64,000 nucleotides of DNA, taken from Liquidambar formosana. Its lineage: Eukaryota; Streptophyta; Magnoliopsida; Saxifragales; Altingiaceae. The stretch spans positions 8,264,107 to 8,328,106 of the forward strand of contig CM077823.1 of the NCBI GenBank assembly GCA_039720395.1, read 5' to 3'. Below are positions 11,846-22,830 of this stretch, in pieces; position 1 is the stretch's first letter; every line of letters begins with the position of its first letter. Position numbers and translations under genes: made by a program. Under the pieces are notes generated by a model. The model made no database searches and was not told where the DNA came from. It was given only the letters and a program-made list of their open reading frames with translations.

Positions 11846-14245
11846 TGCCATACCCCATTTTGGCACCACCTTACTAGGGTTTGTCATTCCATGCATGTTT
11901 TTGTTTTGTTTTTGAGTCTAGTTACTTGCATTAGTTTTCTAGAATCACAAGGACATTGTGTATGAATTTTGGTTCAATTTGGAGTTGATCTCGATAGTCA
12001 ATTAGAGATTTTGAGACTTTAAGGGCATTATTGTCTTTTAAGTCGTATCTTTTCTATTTGACCTTGAAATGATCTCTAAGTTATCAATTAGAGTTCATAT
12101 TGATACATAGGAGGTATTTATAGGTTCAATTTGATGAATTGATGGTTCGGGATTAAAATAGCCCAATATGGTTCAAGTTGGTTAAGAGACCCACTTTGGG
12201 TTGGCTCAAGTTGGCTCATGATTTTCACTCAATTCCTACTTATTTAACTTTAATTAGTCTTAATTTCATCCCTAAAGATGTTTTGAAATGTTGAATTTCA
12301 ATTTGGAAAGCATTTGGTGCGACCCTATGTGCATACCTAAGGTTAGCGACAGTGGTACATAGCGGTTAGCCACCTTTGTAAAACCTAACCATGCAGCCAT
12401 GGCTAGGGATTTTTGTCCTTAAACGTCTCAAATTACATTCCCATTTGAAACAAGGTCGTTTTGGCTTTCGTTTCGTCAAAATCAGAGTTAATTTGGGCCC
12501 GGAAACACATTTGGAAGTCGAAAGGACACAAAAAAGGCAAGTGCTGACGAAGCCCTCGGGTGACCACCCAAGCCTGGGCGGCTAGCCACCTGGGCCCAGG
12601 TGGCTAGCCACCGAGCCCTGGGTGGTTAGCCGAGGGACTCCGTCATTTTTTAGGGTTTTGTGATCTCTTTCCTATTTTTGACGGATTTTCCGCCTTTAGC
12701 CGCCATTCCACTTTATTTTTAACCCTAATTGACCTACTTGAGCCCCAAGGAAGTCTCTAAGGACCCTTGGATCAATATATAGGGTTTTAATTCCAGCCAT
12801 TGAGGGATTCCCCTCAAACTCTATAAATATCCCCTATACTTCAGCATTAGGGGAGGCACTTAGAAGCAATTACAGCCATCCTTATGGCATTTTAACATAA
12901 TTTCTGAGTAAGAGATAGAGAGAGAGAGCTTGAAGGAGGGCTGGAGTTTTGCTTAGAAGCTTGAAAGAGAGTGTTTCGAGCAGTTCATAAGAGGAGAAGA
13001 AAACTCTACAGCAGCAAGAGAACTCCACCATAGGTATACCTCCCTCTCTTTCATATTGAAATTAGGGTTTCACTTAGAACAGTTCTAATGTATGTTCAAG
13101 TTAGTATTTTTATCATGTGTTGATGCTTTTAATGGTTAATATACATGGTTTAAATATTATTCATGATGAGTTTTGCATATAGTTGGATTATTTCATGTGA
13201 TTTAATGCATAGTTGGGATTCCAGGGTTTTTATCCTGCTGAAATAGGGTTTTTGCTTAGAATAGCTATATTTCATGATTAAGCTTGCATTTTTATCATGT
13301 GATGATGCTTCTATTAGTTTATCATGCTGAAATAGGGTTTCTGTTGTGCTGAAATTGAGTTTTTGCTTAGAATAGCATATTTCATGTTCAAGCTTGCATT
13401 TTTATCATGTGTTGATGCATCTAGTTGTTAATATGCATGATTAGAATTCTGTTCATAATTGGTTTTGCATGATTTAGAGTTATTTTATGTGGTTTAAAGC
13501 ACAGTTGTGATTCTAGGGTTTTTATCATCCTTGTATTGATTTAGTTTCATATAGCATAGTAGCATAGGGTTTTTCTTTGATTTTTCTTCATAGTTGCTGT
13601 ATATGTGCTGCATATGGAATAACTATGATAATTTTTGCATTCATGGTAGTTGATTTTAGGGTTTTTTGCATGTCATTGCATATAGGGCTGAATTAAGGTT
13701 TATATTAGTTCATGATTTGTGTTGTTCACATGACTTATGGATGATTTTAAGCCTTATTTCAATTTTGTCCAGATTTGTTTATTATTATTAATGTCATATT
13801 TTAAGCATGTGATAACCTCTGTGTAAGCATGATAATTGCTTGATTGGAAACTAGTTTGGTTTGTTGGGATTCTTGGAGGATATTGCATGCAAATTGCGGG
13901 TGCTTGACAGGTATAAACCCATAAAAAGTGGGATATGACAGGTGCAATTACCCCACTAATGTGGGGTGATTATTTTGGCTATGACAAGATGAAATCTTGC
14001 AAATAAAGTAATTACCTTATGAAATAGGGTGGTTATTTTGACAGATCGCTATTGCTTAAGGTAAGTAGGGTTTGAAGGTGCCCCAATTCACCTTTTTCTT
14101 ACTTAATCCTTTCTCTTCTCCCCCTTTTAGGGTTACTTCTTAATGTGAATTCATGGTAAATTACTAGAGGTTTCCTTGTTAAAATAAAACTCATATGACT
14201 TTCAGTGAAACTATTTATCTCTATGGCTAACCTTCTTAAAATTGT
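11846..14245 (+). mobile_element. LTR remnant, family A copy A2
   Basis: Begins TGCCATACCCC inside B2. It matches A1 at its start and A0 from about 12570 onward. TATA box TATAAATA at 12822-12829, then the leader GCATTAGGGGAGGCA. It contains at least three partial modules starting near GGGTTTTTGCTTAGAATAG (13056, 13237, 13347). It is cut at 14245 by LTR C2. Confidence 0.65.
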
Positions 14246-14707
14246 TGGAACCAAATACAGATATTACCTCAAAAATAGTGAAGTATATAAAAATAGGCTG
14301 AGTTGAGGCCTGGTCTAAGTCACTCTCTTTAAGACGGTTTGTGCCACTACAGGTATATTTTGATGCAGTAGCTTCTACTAGCACGCTGCCTTTAAGATAC
14401 AACAACTCAGCATTTTGTTGTAACTCCTCTAATTTGCACCATTAGAGAAGACAAAACTGCTCCCAACACCTTACTTTGCCCAAACATCTATACTCAATGA
14501 AATAGAAAAATATGAAAAAACTTAGAAAGAAATAAGAGAGTAGATAATTCTGAAAATCTTATTCAAAAAGCTTGGGGAATGTCCTCAATATATAGAGGTA
14601 AGAAAGTGTAACAGTCTAGCACAATATAAAGGCCATCATAATATTAGAATAGAGGTTGGCCAATAAATTGTGCCATAAAATCGTAGGTTACACAAACAAA
14701 TAAATAA

Positions 14708-14797
<90 letters not shown>

Positions 14798-14836
14798 TAT
14801 TTATTAGACCGTTATTACTTTTTATTAAAATAAACT
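14246..14836 (-). mobile_element. LTR, family C copy C2 with expanded AT repeat
   Basis: Matches C1 (4366-4873) from TGTTGGAACC to AAACTCCAA. It is longer because of an AT dinucleotide run (about 14710-14792), which is only about 15 bases in C1. Probably a solo LTR inside A2; no clear target duplication. Confidence 0.6.
14710..14792. repeat. AT microsatellite
   Basis: About 40 uninterrupted AT units inside LTR C2, preceded by TAAA repeats. Confidence 0.95.
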
Positions 14837-14944
14837 CCAAAAGTTTCCAATTAGGAAACAGGGGTTTTTTTTTTTTTTTTATGTCATTTCATTTTTTTTT
14901 AACATACAGTGTTATTAACTACAGGCCAATGGTATTAATATAAT

Positions 14945-15339
14945 GGGGGCCTCTATTGGCATCTCAACACTTGCTTTTCATCCTTCACTTATTTTACACT
15001 CTAAGATTTTATGAAAAATATAGAAGGTTTTCATAAAAACTGATCGCGTATTCTACTATAAAACATCATTTTGAACAACTTTTTAGAATTTTTTTTTTCA
15101 AAATCTTTCGTTTAAATAGACTTTTTGCCATTTATACTGTACGCTTCATAAATGACTAAAAAGTCCACTTAAATATAGATTTTGGAAAAACTTTCTTTCA
15201 AAAAGTTGTTCAAAATGATAATTTCTAATCGATAGTGCGATAAGTTTTTATGAAAACCTTATATATTTTTCATAAAATTTTAAAATATAAAATAAGTGGG
15301 GGATGAAAAACAAGTCTTTGGGTGCCATTAAAGGCCTCC
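14945..15339. mobile_element. Foldback MITE
   Basis: 395 bases with imperfect inverted arms of about 150 bases. The left arm starts GGGGGCCTCTATTGGCA; the inverse of the right end is GGAGGCCTTTAATGGCA. Pairing continues through TTTTATGAAAAATATA and GTTTTCATAAAAACT. TAAT flanks both ends (14941-14944, 15340-15343). No ORF. Superfamily unclear. Confidence 0.65.
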
Positions 15340-15732
15340 TAATACAACTCATTTGGCCCACTAAGTGGTCTTATATATCACTACTCAAAAATAACTAACA
15401 AAAATATTTATAGCTTAACGTAAATTGAGTTAACTAAAACTATGACGGATGTAAATGCTAATCTAGCATTCATGAAATCAAATATTTATGAAGCAATAAT
15501 AAAATAAAAACATAAGTACACATGGTAATAGAGTAAATATACTTATTAACTAAAATACAGGAAAAAAATAAAAATAAAACATTTACAATAAAATTGCAGA
15601 TAATGAACATGAGAGAAGAAGGGTTGACATAGGTGAGAATGAACGTAGAGCATGGATAATCTTTAGATTTTTTCCCCTTTCCTATAGTGATTATATAGTA
15701 AGATTTTTTTTAAAAAAAATTACTATTTATAG

Positions 15733-15796
15733 TTTATCTAACCTAGCCTCAACAACTAGGGTAGAGCCACTAGTTGTCGAGGCTAGGTTAGATAAA
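15733..15796. repeat. Strong hairpin, 27-base arms
   Basis: Arms 15733-15759 and 15770-15796 pair at 26 of 27 positions around a 10-base loop. The sequence GTTGGCCTTCAAG follows at 15798 and again at 15858. It may be the core of a tiny MITE or an inverted duplication. The rest of 15344-15960 shows no gene. Confidence 0.7.
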
Positions 15797-17564
15797 GTTG
15801 GCCTTCAAGGTTTTTTTAATTTTATTATTATTATTATTTTTAACGCTAAGCATAAAGTTGGCCTTCAAGATTGTTTTTATCTCCTTTATATTTTTCTCTC
15901 CGGTTTCCTTTTACAAATTTCTTCATTTTGTTCTTAGTTGTCTTCACTCTTGACCCCATATTTTCTTATTTTCATAATTTTTACTTTGGTCCTGTTTATA
16001 CATGGATTTCATCAGCCACATCAGACTAATGACAAGCTGACACGTGCCCCCCCCAGTCTAATGGGAAGTTACCTTTGGGCTTGATGCTGCACTTGATACG
16101 TGCCTACCACTCTAGTGATATAGTATCACTCCTAACGCTCCAAGGTGCCATATCTTGGCTCACCTCTCAGAAGGTCACCAATCTCACTCATTACCCCACC
16201 CCAAAAGGTCTCCTGGTCGACCTCTACCTCGTTTCGCAAAGGTACCAAGGTCGCTTCTTACATTGAGTTGCCAAGCTCACCTTATCTCAACTTCAAGGTG
16301 GATGCCCTTTCAACGGGATGTCATACATAGCGCGACATAGTGCTACCAATCTCCATCATCCTACCTAGTCACCATCTGCCTAGGGCATATCTCCCCCATC
16401 TCTGGATGGATGCCTCCTCCGGGAGATGCCCTTCTCCGGAAGGATGCCTTGCTCGCCTATCCTAAGTCACCATTAGCCTATGACATAGCTTGCTTAGTGC
16501 CCTCGACCTAAGTAGCCTCAGTAAGTACATCACACCTCATCGAGGCTGCCTATCTCTGGATCGATGCCTCTTCTGTCAAGATGACTAAGTTATCTCGAGG
16601 TGGGTCCTCGTACCCCCTTCGGGTCGGATGCTTGCTGTATCATGTAGCAGGAGCCAAGGTTGTTAGCTAGCGCGGTCCACTTAGAGTGCCATAATAGCAC
16701 TACACCCTAGCACCATGCCTACCCAGGTTGGGCAGTACCTGGGAAGCTTAACCTCGAGCTTGGTGTTTAGGCAAGGTCCTTGACCTTGACCTAGGTTCTC
16801 TCTGGGATGGTTGGAGGTTCTTGGTTTGGTGGCTAGAGAGAAGGTTCTCTAAGGCCAGGGTCGCTCCAATGGTATTGGGAATCAGCGATCCTACCTTAGT
16901 CATTCTGATGGCAGTTGAAGGGACGCGACACCGGTCACATTACAGCTTGACACAGCATGGTCATCCTAACACAGCATCGGCAACTTGCACACAACACTGT
17001 CACAGCAGGCTTATTCTGAACTTAGACCTACCGCCCCATTACCCTACCTATCTAGCTAACCTACTTGCCCTACTAGGCTATCCTAGACTCCACCACTATA
17101 AAAGGCCATCTTTGCCCTCATTCTCATGATTAGACTAGATGTACGACAAACCCCATCGGACCAACGATTGAAAACCCATCGATTGAACCAACACACCAAC
17201 ACAATCCAAAGACCAAGGGTCATTGCGACCCACTACTAAGGCCTTCTTCCCAACTTTCCAACATATTAACACTCCTACACTCCACCATAACCAACATCCA
17301 CTATGGACCACCATCGCTTATCCAACACCACCACCATCATTAGTACTATCTAACATACAACCATAACCACCACAACATCCAAAACCCCACAACGAGATCA
17401 GATAACCACCACCAAAGAAGGAAGGCGAGTCGACCCCACTTCTTTACCTTCACTCTTAGAGTACATCTCCAAGGTTTTATTGGACTAGAACCCGCCAAAG
17501 GCTGAAATCATGCCTTGAGGTCATAGACCTCACCACCCTTTCTTCTCCCTCATACTACTATTAG

Positions 17565-20500
17565 TGTAAGGAATTGAATCAAAGAAAACAAGAATGCAGA
17601 AGAAAGTAAATAATAAAAATTTTCATTCAATTTCTTTAAATCATAAATCTAGTCGTGATGTAATACAAAACAATAAAACCCTAATTACAAAGAGATGGTT
17701 TAGAACTTACAGTAGGTTCTTAAGACAATTGATTGATCTTCAAAACAAATAGAAACCAGCAACACAAATGTCCTGCCTCTACGGTATTCACACTAAGCAA
17801 AAGTCTTCAAATTGTCTTCTAGTTCTTCTCAGGGTTTGCTAGAATGGAGAAGAAAAGAGAGAAAGAGGCTTTCTCAAACTTGGCCTAAAGAGAGAGAATG
17901 AGTGAATTGTGATTTGACATAGCACTTGCTAGTGTGCTATATATAGCCACACCACAAGGGCTAGCCAAAGGGGAATCCCTCTCTAAGTGGGATTTGCAAT
18001 TTCCACAAATTGCACTTTAATTCCTCCTTTTTACATCAAATGCAAGTATGGCCCTTATGAACTTTTCTTAATGCACTAATGCCCTTTTTCTCACAACTTA
18101 AAGTGCCTCTTCACTTATTAGTGTGTGACCCATTGGGTTCACAACATTTAGTAGTAGGAAATGTCACAAGGAGTGCCTAATGGAACACTTTCCATTAAGG
18201 GTCTAATTGGAACACCTTCTAATTCCCTAATTGATTATAACTAACTTATATCAATTAGGGCTTCTACTAACCATGAGTAACACCTAGCATGGCTTATGGT
18301 GTGGCTCTAAATGAGGTGAATAAAATCATACAAAGAACCTTTCAGTTACAGTTAAGGTTACAATTACATCCTTCCATCATACAAAATGTCTTTGATTGAA
18401 CTAATAGAACATGGAAGTCTGTCAAGTCCCTAGTTCAATTCTTTTATAATCTTTTACAAATATCAACTCATTGATGCACTATGAAAACTCCTTTCTATAG
18501 TCATCCTACCATGGCCATGGATTTTCATGAGTTATATTAGTAAATGCTATGTGAGACATTCTCTCCTTTTTACTAGAAGTGATAGATTCCTTATTGATCA
18601 CTCATATGCTGTAAAACCCCGAATTTTTCTTAGGCTTAATTAATTAACTATAAAATTGATTGCCTTTAGTTAGATTTAAATGTATAAATTAATTTAGGAT
18701 TAACCTTGAACACGTTCAACTTTGTAGCCAAACAAGGTAATTGTTTTTTAATCAATGAGTGATAGCTTTTGTATCCTAATCAAACAATAACTTTGAAGGT
18801 AATCCTAATTAGGTTAGGATTAACTTGCACCTTATATAAGAAACCTTTAGGGAGGATTTATATTCTTTTGATTGAAAAGAAAGCAAGAGAGAAGGGAACG
18901 AAGCAGGAGAGAACAAAAGAAAAGAGAGAAGGAAAAAGAAAGGAGCTGATGCTGTTTTTGTACAAATCGACTACCAACTTCGTGTCTGTTTATAGGTAAC
19001 TTACCATCTGTTGACTGGTAACGTCACTGTGTTACCAAGATTTTCATCTCTAATCCAATCCTTCATCTCTATCACTTCTACAACCACTAAACCATCATCA
19101 CCACCACTCAAAAACCCCTCCATAGCTGCTGCACAAGATCATCCAACCATCAAAAATCTCTTTCTTTGGGTTTTGGTGACAAGGAAAGCCAAAAATGGTG
19201 GTTTCCACCACTTCCACCACCACTTCCCATGTCCAACACTATAAATTTTGTCAAACCCTACCATACACCCTTCCACAAACATCTCTCCCACAGATTTATG
19301 GACTGATTTTGAGGGAAAATTAGTGGGTGAACTTCTGCTTTTGCCTTGGGTAGCATAGGAAGTTAATACAAAAATCTACTGCTGTTTTACTACATTCTGA
19401 CTGTCAACTTCACATCTGTTGACAGTCAACTTCTCTCGGATTGACTGGTAATTTTGCTGTTTTAACAAGTTTTCACTCTTAATCCATTCCCAACCTTATT
19501 CAAATCAACTCCACATCAACCAAAGCAAAGGTAAAATCACCCACACTAGGTTCTGAGTAGCGTTGGGATTGTTAGGAGTTTGATCGCTTGGATTGTTGAA
19601 GGTTTGGCTTGAGGTTCTGAGTAGCGTTGGGATTGTTAGGAGTTTAATCGCTTGGATTGTTGAGGTTTGGCTTGAGGTAAAGGAATTTGCACAATGTATT
19701 GCCCTCTTTGATTAAATAAAATAAATCTGATTTTTATTCCAATTTTATGAACCAATGGTTTATAGACAATTGTTTTCAAAATTATTTCACTATTAAAGTG
19801 TTTATTTCTTATATGCTATGGGTCAAGCAAAATAGTCTTTTATTGAAACTATTTTACATGTGTTTAAATTTATTTTACTTGCGAAAGATATTTGCCGAAT
19901 GTTTATTGTATAAGTGTGAACTCTGGTTATATTATTGGTCCGTCCCAGCAGGGGATTCTAATACTGTTGGAAAATTGGTCCGTGCCAGTAGGGGATTCTA
20001 ATTCTGTTGGTCATCAGTACTGATGTAGTGTAAAGTCCCACGATGATGGGCGCTTATAAAGTGTGAATCTAGCCAGAGGTAGTACTTGTATGAACCAATG
20101 TTTTATTGATTTGTATTATATTGATGAATGATTTTAAAGTGATTTAACGAATGAATTGTTATCGAAAGTATTTCAGTGTCATTGTTTATTGAATTGAAAG
20201 CAAGAGAATTATTTCTAAAAGTTTATATGCCTACCGAATTGAAATAAATGATTTATTGTAAAACTTTATCGTTTTACTACTCATGTTTTTAAATCAATCG
20301 TGCGAATATGCTTGACCTCTTCCTGTATATATTGTGTAATGTTTTCTTATTGAGCTTTATGCTCACCCCTTATATTTTTCCCCCACAGATGAATAGTTTG
20401 ATGTGAATGGCTTCCGCGTACGAAGAGCTTGAATGTCAACAGCTTGATCTGCTAGTTTAGTTGGAACTTTATTTTGGTAGTTAGAAGAATTTAATTTGTT

Positions 20501-21366
20501 GTCTCAGTGGATATTGTAGTAGGTTATTGGAGGTTACAAATTACTTTGATGGATGTGGATTTATCTAGTTATTTCATTTAATTATTGAGACTTTAGTTAT
20601 GCTACGATTCGAATTTTATTATGGATGAATTACTGGAGACAAATTTATCATAGGTTGATATTGTTAAATAGTTTAGCCTATGTGGGACGTAGTCCTATGT
20701 GGGTTATGACAATCATGTCGCCAAATCCAATCTTTTGGGTTTGGGGTGTGACATATGCCTTCATACATGAAGCAATAGGGCCAATGAACACCCTTGTAGA
20801 CCCCATTGGGATATACAATCAGTGCTATCAAACTCCTAAGGCTCCATGCATAAGACAACTATGGTATTTCAAGTTTAAAGATTACTTGTACCACTACAAC
20901 TATGAGAAACTGACTGACAGGCAAGTAAAACTCCATTCAGTTTATCGCAAAATACTTTGGTCACATTCAGTGTACCTGTTTATATTAAACAAGTACCCAC
21001 ATGTTGGTTTTAGTGTCTTCTATACAAATAGCTTGAGACTAACTATCCTCCTATAGAGCCAACCTAACATGTGCTAGTCATATGGTTTATTATTGTCCAT
21101 CATAGTGAACCTTCAACTAGGAATGATTTAGGAGTTAAGTACAGAAATATATTTATAGTCTTATAATCACAACTCTTTGTGATTTGATATTCTCAACTTT
21201 AACTCCATTGACATATCATGCAAATATAAAGAATAAAATAAACATGATAGAATAAAACCTTTTATTAATTAATAATAAATGTGATATACAATAAATGAAA
21301 TCCTATGATTGTTCTTTATCCCTAAAACATCATCTCTATGATTGGTTGTAAGGCATATAACTAACA
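17565..21366 (-). mobile_element. Solo LTR D, itself interrupted by LTR E
   Basis: On the minus strand it begins TGTTAGTTATATGCCTTAC and ends CAATTCCTTACA. It is flanked by ATTAG (17560-17564) and ATCAG (21367-21371), a 4/5 target duplication. Removing E leaves about 1.65 kb. TATATATA (17938-17945) is placed as a minus-strand promoter. Start and size resemble SIRE/Maximus-type copia LTRs (from memory). Confidence 0.55.
18610..20753 (+). mobile_element. Solo LTR E with exact TSD
   Basis: 2,144 bases, TGTAAAACCCC...GGGGTGTGACA, flanked by TATGC at 18605-18609 and 20754-20758. TATA box TATATAA at 18833. A short tandem duplication of about 64 bases occurs at 19549-19675, and the phrase CAGGGGATTCTAAT.CTG repeats near 19955 and 19990. 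GAGCTTTATGCTCACCCC (20354) is a motif I associate with large Ty3/Gypsy LTRs. No coding capacity. Confidence 0.75.
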
Positions 21367-21720
21367 ATCAGGTTGTTTCTCTCTTTCCTCCGACTTGGTT
21401 GCTCCGACCATCTCCTCACTTCACATGACTAAGGACGGAGTTCCTTTCTGAAGGACCTCTTCCTTCAACAGTTGAGTTCCCCTCCAAGGGTGCTATACTA
21501 ACAATCCCTTCCGAGGGATCCCAATATCAACAGTCTTCCTTTAGGTCGATCCACCAACGATCCTTTTCAGGGGGTCCTATGTCGACGATCCCTATCCCGG
21601 GGTGACCCACTATGATCCCAACAACTATCCAGCCACTTCGCATGGCTAAATTCCATGGACTGCAACCCATGTAGGCCTATTAACTCCACGTCGATATCCC
21701 CCACGAACAAGTCCTTCCCC

Positions 21721-22347
21721 CATTGTAATTATTATTTTGATTTATATGTATGAAAAATGATATATAACTCCAATATTTTGCTAAAATCTACTTATTTAAA
21801 TGAGTTGGTAACTTGGCCAATCAATAATAATTGTCAATAAAGGTTTTGGAGAAGAATACTACTCATCTCCACCCAAAGGTGGACACTGTGAACATGAATT
21901 TATGTTAACATAAACACGTAACACGCAAATATGGGATTATAAAAATGTGCTCACAATTATGAAAACATAGGAATACATGCACATAATCAATTCTCCTTAT
22001 TTATTTGGACAAGTGGTGAAATATGAGTGGGAGGAGGGGAAGAGCTTCTCCACCCATGGGTGGAGGCAAGTTTTTTCCTTTGGGAAATTGCACTAAGTGC
22101 ACTTAATAATAGAAGGACTAATATATATACATACACATATAATCTTTTTAATATCGAGTGCACAGTGCACACCAGAGATTATCATTTTAACTCCTCACAA
22201 AGATTGTTGCTTATGTAGGTATAGGATATCTTACTCAGGTCATTCCTGAAATACCCTTAATAGTTAATAAAAACAAAAAGTGTACTTAATACACTCCAAA
22301 ACTCTTCTTCGCACAAAAAACAAAGGCAACGGATCGGCACAAAAACA
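21721..22347. other. APC6 upstream region with SINE-like fragment
   Basis: AT-rich spacer. 22165-22278 resembles 62738-62890 (ACTCCTC, GGTATAGG, ATACCC, TAATAGTTAATAAAAA), a retroposed repeat ending in an A-rich tail. A short CTCCACCCA/TGGGTGGAG inverted motif lies at 22048-22064. No ORF of note. Confidence 0.45.
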
Positions 22348-22363
22348 GGCCCAATCCGGCCCA
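22348..22363. promoter_or_regulatory. Paired site II-type motifs upstream of APC6
   Basis: GGCCCA occurs at 22348-22353 and 22358-22363, about 230 bases before the APC6 ATG. This is the reverse complement of TGGGCC, the site II element bound by TCP factors in promoters of plant proliferation genes. The pairing and position suit a cell-cycle gene. Function is inferred; no clear TATA box was seen nearby. Confidence 0.4.
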
Positions 22364-22584
22364 TTACAGGCCTTGACAAATCTGTCCCGCTCTTTCTGCT
22401 CTCTCTTTTCTTGTATCATTCTCATTTTCAAACCTTACTTGAACAGGATCTGTTCTATAGGCTCGTACCTCTGTGTCCAGTCCGACTTTCTCTCCCAAAG
22501 CTCCCAAAATCGTTCTTCTCTCTCTACAAACACTGGTTCAATCTCTATCTCTCTCAGACTAACCAAACACTCATTGAATCCAAA

Positions 22585-22830
22585 ATGAGAGAAGAAGAGA
22601 TAGAGAAGCTAAGAGGAGTAGTGAGGGATTGCGTGAGCAAGCACCTCTACTCATCGGCCATCTTCTTCGCCGACAAAGTCGCCGCTTTCACGTCCGACCC
22701 CGCCGACATTTACATGCAGGCACAAGCCCTCTTCCTTGGCCGCCACTATCGCCGTGCCTTCCACCTCCTCAACGCCTCCCAGATCGTCCTCCGCGACCTC
22801 CGCTTCCGCTACCTCGCCGCCAAATGCCTG
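22585..22830 (+). CDS. APC6: APC6 exon 1
   Basis: Residues 1-82, from MREEEIE to AAKCL. The donor is CTG|GTCCGT, phase 0. This exon is clearly GC-richer than its surroundings and carries the first helical repeats (FLGRHYRRAFHLL). Confidence 0.95.

Larger units (their letters stand above)
15960..21720 (+). mobile_element. LTR-type remnant F, split by LTRs D and E
   Basis: GC-richer than its neighbours, with a TATA box (TATAAAAG, 17097-17104) and repeated CCTCGACC/GGATGCC-like phrases, but no ORF with known motifs. It is interrupted at 17565 and resumes at 21372. Outer ends are not defined. Ty3-type LTR is my best guess. Confidence 0.35.

Noticed and set aside
20625..21056. 143-residue ORF on the plus strand
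   Set aside because: It crosses the right end of LTR E and its target duplication at 20753-20758, so it joins two unrelated elements by chance.
22411..22584. In-frame upstream extension of APC6 exon 1
   Set aside because: The frame is open, but the extension is CT-rich leader sequence and the plant family begins at the MREE methionine.
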